Shown here: in pieces, positions 8,430-17,311 of the stretch
How positions within the stretch are numbered: position 1 is the stretch's first letter
Layout of the letters: every line of letters starts with the position of its first letter
NCBI RefSeq assembly: GCF_006542765.1
Contig: NZ_SKCD01000011.1
Span: forward strand, 124,001-188,000
Length of the DNA: 64,000 nucleotides
Reading direction: 5' to 3'
Source of the DNA: Paenibacillus luteus
GTDB lineage: Bacteria; Bacillota; Bacilli; Paenibacillales; Paenibacillaceae
Notes under the pieces: model-generated
Databases searched by the model: none
Seen by the model: the letters and a program-made list of their open reading frames with translations, nothing else
What the model was told of the DNA's origin: nothing
Translations under genes and position numbers: made by a program

Positions 8430-8452
8430 AAAGCCGCGCGATGCGCGGCTTT
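8430..8452 (-). terminator. Rho-independent terminator
   Basis: The stem AAAGCCGCGC / GCGCGGCTTT with loop GAT is followed on the minus strand by TTTTCTATG. It terminates the small exported-protein gene ending at 8469. Confidence 0.8.
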
Positions 8453-8468
8453 GAATGTAGCATTCATG

Positions 8469-8978
8469 TTAAGGCACGAATTGCTGGACGATGCGAATGA
8501 TCTCTCCATCCTTCACAGTTAAATGATAAGGAAAGCCCTTGATATCCAAATCATCCTCTGTGCTCAGCAGCTCGATAAACTTATCGACCGAAATCGGCTC
8601 ATTCCATACGATGTCTGCTTCTAATACATTGCCTGTGCGGTTATAAATTTGCATAAGCACCTCGGCATCGCTGGCGATGGGCAAATCATGCAGCGTCTCG
8701 TCATCATTAATGATGTAATAATCGTCCGGTGGGCCATCGAGCCCTGAATCTGCTTCTCGCTCAAGAAATTTCTGAACGGCTGCTTCGCCTTCATACCAGT
8801 CGACTTGATCAATGGATAGCAGATAGTAATCGTTCTTCTTATGAACGTTTTCAATGTAGCCCGTTTCCATGTCTGGGGTCTGTTCTACTGGCACATATTC
8901 ACGGCCTCCCGTCGGCGCAAAGCTAAAGGCCGTGAGACAAGCTATCGCAACTACTGCGATGATTGCATATTTTTTCAT
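8469..8978 (-). CDS. Exported acidic protein of unknown function
   Basis: The 169-residue product begins MKKYAIIAVVAIAC and has a short hydrophobic signal. AIAC could serve as an atypical lipobox; otherwise it is a secreted protein. The mature part is strongly acidic (many Asp/Glu) and contains a DYYLLSIDQVDW strand and a repeated DDYYIINDDETLHDL segment, which suggests a small beta-rich domain. I do not recognise the family. ATG 8978 follows AGAAGGAGCG. It is a single-gene unit with its own terminator, oriented away from the palindromic repeat at about 9.1 kb. Confidence 0.65.
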   Translation of the reverse strand: MKKYAIIAVVAIACLTAFSFAPTGGREYVPVEQTPDMETGYIENVHKKNDYYLLSIDQVDWYEGEAAVQKFLEREADSGLDGPPDDYYIINDDETLHDLPIASDAEVLMQIYNRTGNVLEADIVWNEPISVDKFIELLSTEDDLDIKGFPYHLTVKDGEIIRIVQQFVP

Positions 8979-9087
8979 AGCGCAGACGCTCCTTCTATTT
9001 GGTCTATATTCTTATTCAGCTTACTTATAGAATATAACGAGTTGGGGGCACAATAAGTTACAGAAAAGCTACAAAAAAATTTAAAGC

Positions 9088-9140
9088 AAGAAGAAACGGC
9101 TTCTCCGTCCCTTGAAAGAGGACGTAACCCGTTTCTCGCA
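9088..9140 (+). repeat. Copy A of a dispersed palindromic repeat
   Basis: The inverted structure has outer arms GAAACGG (9093-9099) and CCGTTTC (9129-9135) and inner arms CGTCC (9106-9110) and GGACG (9120-9124). The arms are separated by unpaired internal segments. Read on the minus strand it aligns over about 57 positions with the sequence at 63594-63651, sharing GCGAGAAACGG, TCCTCTT and GGACGG. It lies in the 250-nt gap between the exported-protein gene and mmgE. Confidence 0.65.
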
Positions 9141-9193
9141 AAATGATAAGGCTTCTTTATCGTTTAAAACATATAAAGCCTTATATTTTTAAA

Positions 9194-9228
9194 AAGCGAA
9201 TGCCTGCGTATGGCGCAGGCATTCGCTT
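9194..9228 (-). terminator. Terminator of the mmg operon
   Basis: The 15-bp stem AAGCGAATGCCTGCG is followed on the minus strand by TTTTTAAAAATAT. The stem overlaps the last codon and stop of mmgE, a compact operon end. Confidence 0.8.
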
Positions 9229-10669
9229 AGATGACAAACAGATCCATGAATCGCTGGACCGAAGTCTGCTCTAACGTCTTTTGATCATTACAAAGCTCTA
9301 AGATTGCTTGTGTTTGCTTGGCGGGAAATCGGCTTCTTACATTCGTTTCGAATTTTTGAAGCAAGAGCGGGATCGCTTCCTTCCTCCTTCGGCGGTGACC
9401 GATCGGGTATTCCACTGCAATTCGGTCAGAAGTCGTTCCATCTTGAAAGAAAAGTTGGATGGCATTGGCGATGGAACGTTTGTTTTCATCCCTATAATCC
9501 AAGGTATAGGACGGTTCTTCGACAACGGTCATTTTTTGGCGCAGCTCATCGATACGCGGATCTAGAGCCGAAGCATCCTCATAGTGGTCAGCAGTCAGAG
9601 TCCCATGGAGAAGTGCAATGGCTGTCATATACTGAAGGCAATGATCACGGTCTGCGGGATTATGAAGCGGACCTGTTTTGTCAATGATACGAATGGCAGA
9701 TTCATGGGTGGTCAACACGATTTTATCAATCTCATGAAGCCTGCTTATGATTAAAGGATGAAGCTGGATGGCGCATTCCACCGCGGTTTGCCCATGAAAC
9801 TCAGCAGGGAAGGAAATTTTAAACAAAATGTTTTCCATGACGTACGAGCCAAACGGCCGTTGCACGGAGAAAGGTTTTCTTCCAAACAACACATCATAAA
9901 AACCCCAACCAGGTGCGGTAAGCGCGGAGGGATAGCCCATCTCCCCTTTTAACGCCAGAAGGGATAGCCGAACGGCCCTGCTTGTCGCATCGCCTGCGGC
10001 CCAAGACTTTCGAGGACCGGTATTGGGGGAATGCCTATAAGTGCGAAGCGCATGGCCATCAAGCCAAGCATGCGAGACGGCAGCTTTGATTTCTTCGAGC
10101 GTTCCTCCGAGCAGCGCAGTCACAACAGCCGTTGAGGCGACTTTTACCAGTATGACATGATCAAGTCCGACTCGGTTAAAACTATTCTCAAGCGCGAGAA
10201 TCCCTTGGATTTCATGCGCTTTTACCATGGCGACAAGCACATCACGCATGGTTAGCGGTGGATTGCCATTAGCTAGATTTGTACGGCTTCGATAATCTGC
10301 GGCAGCCAGTATTCCGCCTAAATTATCGGACGGGTGCCCCCACTCGGCTGCCAGCCACGTATCGTTATAATCGAGCCAGCGAATCATGCAGCCGATATTG
10401 AAAGCCGCTGTGATAGGGTCCAATTGATGCGATGTGCCAGGCACACGTACACCATTCGGGGTAAATGTACCGGGTACAATTGGACCGAGCAGCTTGGTGC
10501 ATTCGGGGTAACGCAGCGCAAGCAAGCCGCATCCCAAGGTGTCCATGAGACAATAGCGTGCCGTAACAAGAGCCTCTTCGCTTCCTGCCTGACTGCTTAC
10601 GGCATAGACGGCAATGTCTTCAATCAATGGGTCATAGGCGGGTCTGCTATTGTCAGCAGGCATGGACAT
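9227..10669 (-). CDS. mmgE: 2-methylcitrate dehydratase, MmgE/PrpD family
   Basis: The 480-residue protein belongs to the MmgE/PrpD family of cofactor-independent dehydratases. These act on 2-methylcitrate in the methylcitrate cycle that converts propionyl-CoA to pyruvate and succinate. Family landmarks include [10 protein letters not shown], the active-site strand [36 protein letters not shown] and [16 protein letters not shown]. It is the last gene of the operon, 22 nt after mmgD, with ATG 10669 preceded by AGAGGAGG. Its adjacency to methylcitrate synthase and methylisocitrate lyase makes the function secure. Bacillus MmgE can also act on citrate, so some aconitase-like side activity is possible. 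Confidence 0.92.
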   Translation of the reverse strand: MSMPADNSRPAYDPLIEDIAVYAVSSQAGSEEALVTARYCLMDTLGCGLLALRYPECTKLLGPIVPGTFTPNGVRVPGTSHQLDPITAAFNIGCMIRWLDYNDTWLAAEWGHPSDNLGGILAAADYRSRTNLANGNPPLTMRDVLVAMVKAHEIQGILALENSFNRVGLDHVILVKVASTAVVTALLGGTLEEIKAAVSHAWLDGHALRTYRHSPNTGPRKSWAAGDATSRAVRLSLLALKGEMGYPSALTAPGWGFYDVLFGRKPFSVQRPFGSYVMENILFKISFPAEFHGQTAVECAIQLHPLIISRLHEIDKIVLTTHESAIRIIDKTGPLHNPADRDHCLQYMTAIALLHGTLTADHYEDASALDPRIDELRQKMTVVEEPSYTLDYRDENKRSIANAIQLFFQDGTTSDRIAVEYPIGHRRRRKEAIPLLLQKFETNVRSRFPAKQTQAILELCNDQKTLEQTSVQRFMDLFVI

Positions 10670-10691
10670 TTGCTTTTTCCTCCTCTAACCA

Positions 10692-11813
10692 TTACGGGCG
10701 CTGATCGATAGGGAGCCACGACCTGCGATCAGGTCCAATGTAGTCCGCATTTGGCCGAATGATTCTGTTAGTTGCCCTCTGCTCTATAATATGAGACGAC
10801 CAACCGCTAATTCTAGAGATTACGAAGATTGGCGTGAAAAAGGTTGTTGGTATACCCATCCTCCGGTATGCCGATGCGCTATAGAAATCCAAATTCGCAA
10901 ATAGACCCTTCTCCCGCTGCATAACCCCCTCTATCCGCACCGATATATCGAATAAAGCCGTATCGCCGGCTTCTTCATTTAACTTTCTAGACCAATTTTT
11001 TATGATGTCCGATCTCGGATCTCGGATAGAATAGACCCGATGGCCAAATCCCATAATTAATTGCTTGTTGCCTAGCCTATTCAGGATTCCGGCTTCAGCC
11101 TCGTCTGGACTCGCGAATTGCTCAATTAAAGACATTGCCGCCTCGTTGGCTCCGCCATGAAGAGTTCCGCGTAACGTGCCAATCCCGGTTGTCACAGCCG
11201 AGTAAAAATCGGACAACGTTGAAGCGGTTACCCTCGCCGCGAAAGTGGACGCATTAAATTCGTGTTCTGCATACAAAACGAGTGAGGCGTCCAACGCGTT
11301 CTCATGAAGCTCGCAAGGTTTAGAGCCATGAAGGAGCTGAAGAAAATGGCCTGCAATGCTTGAATTGTTCGTGGCGGTTTCGATTCGAATGCCGTTCGTA
11401 TGAAAATGATGCCAGTATAGCAAGATCGAGGCGCTGCATGCTATAAGTCTATCTGCGATCGATAAAGGTCCGTGTTCCCCATCTTCAGGTTCGAAAGCGC
11501 CGAGTGCAGATATGCCTGTTCGCAAGACATCCATGGGATGAGTCTTTGGCGGCAGCTGTTCTAAAATAACGGTTAATCCGGCAGGCAGCTGCCGCAGAGA
11601 GATAAGCTTTTTTGTATACTGCTGCAGTTCGGCATCTTTAGGCAGTTTTCCGCGAAGGAGCAAATAAGCCGTTTCTTCAAAGGAGCCATGTTCAGCAAGA
11701 TCCTCAATGGTAAACCCTCTGTACGTTAGGCCCTTACCTTCCTTCCCGACCGTGGAAACGGCGGTTTGACCGGCAATGACATCAGCGAGGCCCCCTGCTT
11801 TTTTAATCGTCAT
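10692..11813 (-). CDS. mmgD: 2-methylcitrate synthase / citrate synthase
   Basis: The 373-residue protein is a short (type I) citrate synthase-family enzyme. It shows [26 protein letters not shown] at the N-terminus, the catalytic-His segment [13 protein letters not shown], and a terminal [17 protein letters not shown]. In this operon it most likely condenses propionyl-CoA (or acetyl-CoA) with oxaloacetate, as MmgD does in B. subtilis. Its ATG at 11813 overlaps the end of the methylisocitrate lyase gene by 11 nt, which points to translational coupling. Sequence alone does not separate methylcitrate from citrate synthase; context favours the former. Confidence 0.9.
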   Translation of the reverse strand: MTIKKAGGLADVIAGQTAVSTVGKEGKGLTYRGFTIEDLAEHGSFEETAYLLLRGKLPKDAELQQYTKKLISLRQLPAGLTVILEQLPPKTHPMDVLRTGISALGAFEPEDGEHGPLSIADRLIACSASILLYWHHFHTNGIRIETATNNSSIAGHFLQLLHGSKPCELHENALDASLVLYAEHEFNASTFAARVTASTLSDFYSAVTTGIGTLRGTLHGGANEAAMSLIEQFASPDEAEAGILNRLGNKQLIMGFGHRVYSIRDPRSDIIKNWSRKLNEEAGDTALFDISVRIEGVMQREKGLFANLDFYSASAYRRMGIPTTFFTPIFVISRISGWSSHIIEQRATNRIIRPNADYIGPDRRSWLPIDQRP

Positions 11814-12702
11814 CGCTGTTTACCTCCTCTTGGCTGGAGTATAGCCGATCCAACTTCTCCTCATAGCTGTAATAACCTAGAAAATCATAAAGCTCCGCAC
11901 GGGTTTGCATTTGAGCGATCACATTTTTTTGCGTTCCTTCATGCCGAATAGCCTGAAATACTTGAAGCGCAGCTGCATTCATAGCACGGAAGGCGGATAG
12001 CGGATAAAGAGCCATGCTGACGCCCGCATGGCTAAGCTGCTGGAGCGTAAAGAGCGGGGTTTGCCCGAACTCCGTAATGTTGGCCAGCACAGGTACATTT
12101 ACGGCTTCCGCGAAGGCTTGATAATCCTCCAGCTGCATGACAGCCTCGGGAAAAATCATATCGGCGCCAGCTTCTACAAAAGCGCATGCCCTATCAATCG
12201 CAGAAGACAGTCCTTCCACTGCAAGGGCGTCTGTGCGAGCCATAATGACGAATTGGCGATCTTCCCTGGCGTCGGTCGCCGCTTTAATTCGGTCAACCAT
12301 TTCCGACTTGCTGACGATGGCTTTATTCGGGCGATGGCCGCAGCGTTTGCTTGCGATCTGGTCCTCGATATGAACGCCTGCTGCTCCTGCACGCTCCATC
12401 ATCTTGATCGTACGCGCGATTTGAAGGGCACCGCCAAAGCCCGTATCGACGTCAACAAGGAGCGGAAGCTCTGTAACGCTCGTGATTCGTCTGACCTCCT
12501 CCAGAGCATCCTGCAGCGTTGTCATGCCCAGGTCAGGAAGTCCATGAGCCGCATTGGCAACGCCGGCACCGGAGAGGTACACTGCGCGAAAACCGACTTT
12601 TTCGGCCATAATGGCTGAGTACGCATTAATCGTTCCTGCAATTTGCAGAGGTTTCTCGATTGTTATTGCTTCACGAAAACGATCACCAGCTGAACGGCCC
12701 AT
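11803..12702 (-). CDS. prpB: Methylisocitrate lyase (PrpB / YqiQ-MmgF)
   Basis: The 299-residue enzyme of the PEP mutase/isocitrate lyase superfamily cleaves 2-methylisocitrate to pyruvate and succinate. The catalytic-loop motif KRCGH is at residues 119-123 with Cys121, and the Mg-binding DVDTG is at 84-88. [19 protein letters not shown], near the N-terminus, is characteristic of PrpB. It sits between mmgC and mmgD, whereas the B. subtilis orthologue (mmgF) lies at the end of the operon. ATG 12702 follows GGCGGTGACGAA. Function is confident from the motif and neighbours. Confidence 0.92.
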   Translation of the reverse strand: MGRSAGDRFREAITIEKPLQIAGTINAYSAIMAEKVGFRAVYLSGAGVANAAHGLPDLGMTTLQDALEEVRRITSVTELPLLVDVDTGFGGALQIARTIKMMERAGAAGVHIEDQIASKRCGHRPNKAIVSKSEMVDRIKAATDAREDRQFVIMARTDALAVEGLSSAIDRACAFVEAGADMIFPEAVMQLEDYQAFAEAVNVPVLANITEFGQTPLFTLQQLSHAGVSMALYPLSAFRAMNAAALQVFQAIRHEGTQKNVIAQMQTRAELYDFLGYYSYEEKLDRLYSSQEEVNSDDD

Positions 12703-12729
12703 TTCGTCACCGCCTTTTCCACATAACGT

Positions 12730-13872
12730 TTATTTAAGCAGCTTCCCGCTTATGACGATCCGATGGATTTCATTTGTCCCTTCATAGATTTGTGTCGCCT
12801 TGGCGTCACGGAATAATCGCTCAAGCGGAAAATCCTTTGAGCAGCCGGTAAGGCCGCAAAGCTGCACACCATCACCCGTCACCGATACGGCGGTATCGGA
12901 AGCGAACATTTTGGCAGTCGACGCTTCCTTGGTACACGGAAGGCCTGACTGGTATAAATAAGCAGCGTGGTAGACGAGCAAACGCGCAGCTTCTACCCGT
13001 GCCGTCATTTGGGCTAACGCCTCATAAGGCTGACTTCGCTTTATTTGGGATGGGAACGGATGATTGCTGCGAATCGAGAAATGCCGTTCAATCAGTTGAA
13101 GCGCTGCTTGAGCAATGCCGAGCGCTTGCGCTGCAATGCCGATCCGCCCCCCATCCAGCGCCCCTTTGGCAATGGCGAAGCCTTCCCCTTCTAATCCGAG
13201 GCGCTGTGCTGCGGACACCTTTACCTGATCGAATACAAGCTCGCAGGTGTTTGAGCCGTGGAGGCCCATCTTATTTTCGCTTCTGCTTACCTTCAGCCCC
13301 TCTGCGCCGCTCTCCACTATAAATGCCGTAATTCCCCGAGTGCCCTGCATGCGATCCGTTACTGCGAAGGTGATGTACGTATTTGCTGCGCCAGCATTTG
13401 TAATAAACTGCTTCACGCCGTTTAAAATGTAAAACTCTCCGTCAAATTGAGCTGACATACGGATCGAAGCAGCATCCGAGCCGGCTTGCGATTCCGTTAA
13501 TGCGAATGCGCCTAACCATTCCCCTGCCGCTAGCTTTGGCACATAGTGCGCGATTTGCTCATTTGTACCGTAACGAAGGATGGGGAAAGTGCCGACTGAG
13601 GTATGAACGGATAGAATAACACCAACGGCTGCGCTGACCTTGGATATTTCATGAATGGCAATGACGTACGATATGAAATCGGACTCCGCCCCGCCCCATT
13701 TTTTCGGAATGGGAATGCCCATCAAACCAAGCTCAGCCATCCTTTTTATAAGATGAGTAGGGAACGTGTGGTGCAGCTCCATCTGATCGACAGCTTCGGC
13801 AACCTCCGTTTCCGCAAACAGCCTGACGGCTTGCAGATATTCCATTTGCTCCTTCGTAAATTGCAGATCCAA
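12730..13872 (-). CDS. mmgC: Acyl-CoA dehydrogenase (MmgC-like)
   Basis: The 380-residue FAD-dependent acyl-CoA dehydrogenase catalyses the first oxidation step of beta-oxidation of a short or branched acyl-CoA. Visible are the FAD-binding strand ALTESQAGSDAASI, the ITNAGAANTYITFA segment, and the C-terminal QIYEGTNEIHR, whose Glu is the canonical catalytic base. TTG 13872 is taken as the start because GAAGGGG lies 10 nt upstream and LDLQFTKEQ is the normal family N-terminus. The frame is open further upstream but that part overlaps mmgB. There is a 25-nt gap from mmgB and a 27-nt gap to prpB. Confidence 0.9.
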   Translation of the reverse strand: MDLQFTKEQMEYLQAVRLFAETEVAEAVDQMELHHTFPTHLIKRMAELGLMGIPIPKKWGGAESDFISYVIAIHEISKVSAAVGVILSVHTSVGTFPILRYGTNEQIAHYVPKLAAGEWLGAFALTESQAGSDAASIRMSAQFDGEFYILNGVKQFITNAGAANTYITFAVTDRMQGTRGITAFIVESGAEGLKVSRSENKMGLHGSNTCELVFDQVKVSAAQRLGLEGEGFAIAKGALDGGRIGIAAQALGIAQAALQLIERHFSIRSNHPFPSQIKRSQPYEALAQMTARVEAARLLVYHAAYLYQSGLPCTKEASTAKMFASDTAVSVTGDGVQLCGLTGCSKDFPLERLFRDAKATQIYEGTNEIHRIVISGKLLK

Positions 13873-13897
13873 GGTACAGCACCCCTTCCCGAATGCG

Positions 13898-14773
13898 CTA
13901 GCCCTGTTGTCCGTTGTATAGGAAAAAGCCTCTTCCGGCCTTTCGCCCCAGCCATCCGGCTTGCACGTATTTGCGCAGCAAAGGGCAAGGTCTGTATTTG
14001 GAATCTCCAAAGCCCTGCTGCAGCGTCTCCATAATGGCTAAGCAGGTATCCAGTCCAATAAAATCAGCTAGTTCAAGCGGTCCCATCGGATGCTTCATTC
14101 CGAGCCTCATAATTTGATCGACCGACTCTGGCTCGGCAACGCCTTCATAGACCGCGTAAATGGCTTCGTTAATCATGGGCATTAAGAGCCGGTTGGAAAT
14201 AAAACCGGGGAAATCCTTTACCTCAACAGGGTTTTTCCCTATCGCCTGCGCAAGGCGATTGATTCGCTTAAACGTCTCCTCTGAGGTGGCAAGCCCGCGA
14301 ATGATTTCAACTAGCGGCATAATGGGTACAGGGTTCATGAAATGCATGCCGATCACGAGCTGAGGCCGCTTTGTTGCTGATGCCATATCCGTAATCGATA
14401 AGGATGAGGTATTCGACGCAAATAGCGTAGTAGGCTGGCAAATAAGATCCAGACGGGCAAATAATGCTTTTTTGACTTCCATTTGTTCAGGAGCAGCTTC
14501 AATGACAAGATCTACATCCTTCGCGTCTTCAAAATTTAGGGAAGTAGATAGGTTTGCCAAAATCCGATCACGCTCCTGAACGTCTAGCTTGCCCTTGGTC
14601 GCTAACCGGTTCAACCCAGCAGTGATTGCTGCCTGCCCGCTGTCAAGGACATCTTGCGAAATGTCATAGAGCGTGACGGACAGATCGCTTTGGGCGAGGG
14701 TCTGAGCGATGCCGCTGCCCATTTGACCGGCTCCGATAATCATGACCTTCTGGATTACCTTCGTCATCTTCAT
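13898..14773 (-). CDS. mmgB: 3-hydroxybutyryl-CoA dehydrogenase
   Basis: The 291-residue NAD-dependent 3-hydroxyacyl-CoA dehydrogenase has an N-terminal Rossmann fold with GAGQMG at residues 14-19. SNTSSLSITDMA and GMHFMNPVPIMPLVEII supply the catalytic Ser/His/Glu set, and the C-terminal dimerisation domain contains DFPGFISNRLLMP and MKHPMGPLELADFIGLD. It oxidises 3-hydroxybutyryl-CoA to acetoacetyl-CoA. I choose ATG 14773, which follows GGAGGTATAACG; the frame extends 24 nt upstream without a ribosome binding site. It follows mmgA after a 16-nt gap. Confidence 0.93.
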   Translation of the reverse strand: MKMTKVIQKVMIIGAGQMGSGIAQTLAQSDLSVTLYDISQDVLDSGQAAITAGLNRLATKGKLDVQERDRILANLSTSLNFEDAKDVDLVIEAAPEQMEVKKALFARLDLICQPTTLFASNTSSLSITDMASATKRPQLVIGMHFMNPVPIMPLVEIIRGLATSEETFKRINRLAQAIGKNPVEVKDFPGFISNRLLMPMINEAIYAVYEGVAEPESVDQIMRLGMKHPMGPLELADFIGLDTCLAIMETLQQGFGDSKYRPCPLLRKYVQAGWLGRKAGRGFFLYNGQQG

Positions 14774-14789
14774 CGTTATACCTCCGGTG

Positions 14790-15962
14790 TCAGGCATCGA
14801 CCTGTATCATGACTGCATCACCTTGCGCGCCGCCGCTGCAAATGGCAGCGATGCCAATGCCCCCGCCTCTTCGTTGCAACTCTTGCACCATGGTGAGCAG
14901 AATGCGGGCTCCGCTTGCACCGATCGGATGGCCTAGTGCGATGGCTCCTCCGTTTACATTCACTCTCCCTGCATCCCAGCCAAGCTGCTTGCCGCATGCC
15001 AAGACGACAGATGCAAAGGCTTCGTTGACTTCGAATAGGTCGATATCACCGATGGAAGCGCCTGTTTTCCTTAATAGCTTCTCGATGGCAAGAGCAGGCG
15101 CTGACCCAAGTCTGCCAGGACTCGTGCCTATCGTACTGTGTCCAAGTATTTTCGCCAGCGGTATCGTCCCCGTTCGTCGTGCCTCTACATTTGACATCAG
15201 CACTAATGCGGCGGCTCCGTCATTGAGGCTTGGTGCATTACCGGCAGTTATCGTGCTGTTGGTATCATGTAGCGGCTTCAATCTAGCTAGCTGTTCAGCG
15301 TTGGTGTCGGGCCGCGGACCTTCATCTGTATCATTGATAGCGCTTCCCGAAGTCGGGAAAGGCACGATTTCTTCCTTGAATAGTCCATTGCGGATAGCAG
15401 AAGCTGCGCGTGTATGGCTTCGAAACGCCCATTCATCCTGATTGAATCGGGTTAATCCGTATTCAGCCGCAACCTGATTGCCGTGCACTGCCATCAGAAC
15501 ATCTTCGAAGGGACAAAGCAAACCATCATGGAGAAGTAGGTCGGTCAGCTCCGTATGGCCAAGTCGTCTCCCCCATCTCCCGGTTTGCACAGCAAAAGGA
15601 GCCTGGCTCATGCTCTCCATCCCGCCTGCGACGATGGTTTCCGCGTCACCGGTCCGAATTACCTGATCAGCGATCGTAATGGCCCGCATGCCGGAAGCAC
15701 ACACTTTATTGATCGTTTCCGCTGGTACCTGCCAATCAAGTCCTGCTAGCCTTGCCGTTTGCCTTGCCGGGTTTTGGCCGCTGCCCGCTTGAAGGACCAT
15801 GCCCATAATGACAGCGTCTACTTGATGCGGTTGAATTCCGCTTTCCGACAGTGCTCCTCGGATGGCGGCTGCCCCCAGTTCAACAGCTTTAGCTTCCTTG
15901 AATATCCCGCCTAATTTACCAAAAGCCGTTCGCCGTCCGCCCACAATGACTGTATGACGCAT
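14790..15962 (-). CDS. mmgA: Acetyl-CoA C-acetyltransferase (thiolase)
   Basis: The 390-residue thiolase cleaves acetoacetyl-CoA (or runs the reverse condensation). The nucleophilic Cys88 lies in [10 protein letters not shown], the catalytic His lies in [11 protein letters not shown], and the second Cys lies in CSGGAQGDA near the C-terminus. All three family signatures are intact. ATG 15962 follows AGGAGGTGAG at good spacing. It lies 14 nt after acyl-CoA dehydrogenase 2 and 16 nt before mmgB, in the same A-B-C order as the B. subtilis mmg operon. Confidence 0.94.
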   Translation of the reverse strand: MRHTVIVGGRRTAFGKLGGIFKEAKAVELGAAAIRGALSESGIQPHQVDAVIMGMVLQAGSGQNPARQTARLAGLDWQVPAETINKVCASGMRAITIADQVIRTGDAETIVAGGMESMSQAPFAVQTGRWGRRLGHTELTDLLLHDGLLCPFEDVLMAVHGNQVAAEYGLTRFNQDEWAFRSHTRAASAIRNGLFKEEIVPFPTSGSAINDTDEGPRPDTNAEQLARLKPLHDTNSTITAGNAPSLNDGAAALVLMSNVEARRTGTIPLAKILGHSTIGTSPGRLGSAPALAIEKLLRKTGASIGDIDLFEVNEAFASVVLACGKQLGWDAGRVNVNGGAIALGHPIGASGARILLTMVQELQRRGGGIGIAAICSGGAQGDAVMIQVDA

Positions 15963-15976
15963 GCTGAACTCACCTC

Positions 15977-17128
15977 CTAGTCCGACAAGACTGCAAGGCT
16001 GCAGTCCGTGCTCATGCCTCCGGTCCCCATTTCCGTTTGAATGCATTTGGCATCACGCATCAAGCGCTCCATTCGATATTCCTGCATATAGCCGTTGCCG
16101 CCAAAAATTTGAACAGCCTCTTTGGTCGCGAATACCGCCATATCGGCGGCATACTTGCGGGCGATTGCAGCTGCTCTGCCATAGTGCAAGCCCTCGTCCT
16201 TACGCCAAGCGGCCTGATAAACGAGGAGCCGAGCAGCATCCAGATTGGCGGACATGTCCGCGATTTTAAATGAAATGCCCTGCTGTTTGCTGATGCTCGT
16301 GCCAAATTGCTTGCGCGTCTTGGCATAGCTTGCCGCAGCTTCCAACGCGGCTTGAGCCACGCCAACCGATTGCGCAGCAGCACTTAAATAACCAAGGACT
16401 GTTAACGAAGAATACATCTCTTTGCCTTGGTCGTTACGACCAAGTTTATAATTTTCCGGGATGCTGCACTGTTTGAAAGAGGCATTGGTAATTATAAGGG
16501 AGCGCAAGCCAAGCGTTCGGAATTCTTTTCCGAATTGAAGTCCATTCGAACCGCCTTCAATAAGAAAAGCTTCCGCGCCAGCACTTCTGTCACGATCCCC
16601 TTTGTCCTCCTTAGCCCTAGCATATACCATGTACCAATCCGCATTTCCCCCATGCAGGACGTAGGGATGCCTGCCGTTAAGTAGCCAATGGGTTCCGTAT
16701 GCTTTCACCGAAAGTGTTTTCATTTGTTTTGCTTTCCCTATTTGCACATCAGGCAGCGCACTGCCTCCCAGGCAGTTTCCGCTGGCAAGCCGAGGCAAAA
16801 TGAGGTTTCTCGCTGATTCGCTTCCGTAAGCATAGAGCGGCCATGTCGCATAAACGGTATGCGCGTGCAGCGCAGCCGCAGTGGACGCACACACTCTGGC
16901 AATCTCCTCCAAAATGATGGCGTACGTGAGCCAGTTGCCCCCAGCACCTCCATAACGCTCTCCGATTGGAATACCGGTTAAGCCGAGCTCCGCCATCTTC
17001 TGGAAAAGTGGTCGGTCAAACCGCTCGGCAGCATCCCGTTCTGCAGCGCCTGCTCCAATCTCATTCTCCGCAAACTCCCTAATGATTGAACGGGTGAGTG
17101 CCAGTTCCTCGGATAAGGCAAACTGCAT
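15977..17128 (-). CDS. Acyl-CoA dehydrogenase paralogue 2, catalytic Glu replaced
   Basis: The 383-residue acyl-CoA dehydrogenase is the first gene of the operon. The fold is complete: an N-terminal helical domain, [19 protein letters not shown], the FAD domain, [22 protein letters not shown], and a C-terminal [15 protein letters not shown]. That last segment aligns with the usual DAK-x-x-QIYEGTNEI, placing Met at the catalytic Glu position with a Glu one residue earlier. The alternative base position used by isovaleryl-CoA dehydrogenase (helix G) aligns with Gly. It may be inactive, have a shifted base, or act on an unusual substrate. ATG 17128 follows GAGGGGGGAGGG; a longer open frame upstream lacks a ribosome binding site. 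Confidence 0.85.
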   Translation of the reverse strand: MQFALSEELALTRSIIREFAENEIGAGAAERDAAERFDRPLFQKMAELGLTGIPIGERYGGAGGNWLTYAIILEEIARVCASTAAALHAHTVYATWPLYAYGSESARNLILPRLASGNCLGGSALPDVQIGKAKQMKTLSVKAYGTHWLLNGRHPYVLHGGNADWYMVYARAKEDKGDRDRSAGAEAFLIEGGSNGLQFGKEFRTLGLRSLIITNASFKQCSIPENYKLGRNDQGKEMYSSLTVLGYLSAAAQSVGVAQAALEAAASYAKTRKQFGTSISKQQGISFKIADMSANLDAARLLVYQAAWRKDEGLHYGRAAAIARKYAADMAVFATKEAVQIFGGNGYMQEYRMERLMRDAKCIQTEMGTGGMSTDCSLAVLSD

Positions 17129-17169
17129 CGCCCTCCCCCCTCTTCTCATAGCTGTTCCAACTAGATGGA

Positions 17170-17215
17170 CAAAGTTCGACGGGTTCCGCACATATCGTAG
17201 TATATGAGTGCTCCT
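17170..17215 (-). promoter_or_regulatory. Possible sporulation (sigma-E-like) promoter of the mmg operon
   Basis: Upstream of the first operon gene the minus strand reads GCATTTTT, then about 12-14 nt later CATATACTA. The second element resembles the sigma-E -10 consensus CATACAnT. In B. subtilis the mmg operon is transcribed by sigma-E in the mother cell. The -35 element is weak, so this is a tentative call. Confidence 0.3.
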
Positions 17216-17262
17216 TCTGGAAAAATGCCTTGCGCTTCGCCTTAGCAAAACCTACCAAACAA

Positions 17263-17291
17263 ACAAAAAAGCCAGTCTCGAGTGAGACTGA
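17263..17291 (-). terminator. Terminator after ycgQ-like gene
   Basis: The stem AGTCTC / GAGACT, with a partly paired base, is followed on the minus strand by TTTTTTGTTTG. It lies just past the stop at 17312 and insulates the mmg operon. Confidence 0.7.
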
Positions 17292-17311
17292 CTTTGGTGC
17301 CGAGTAGAGCT

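Noticed and set aside
12028-12618. 196-codon ORF antisense to methylisocitrate lyase
   Set aside because: Shadow of a conserved gene; the composition is Arg/Cys/His-rich as expected for an antisense frame.
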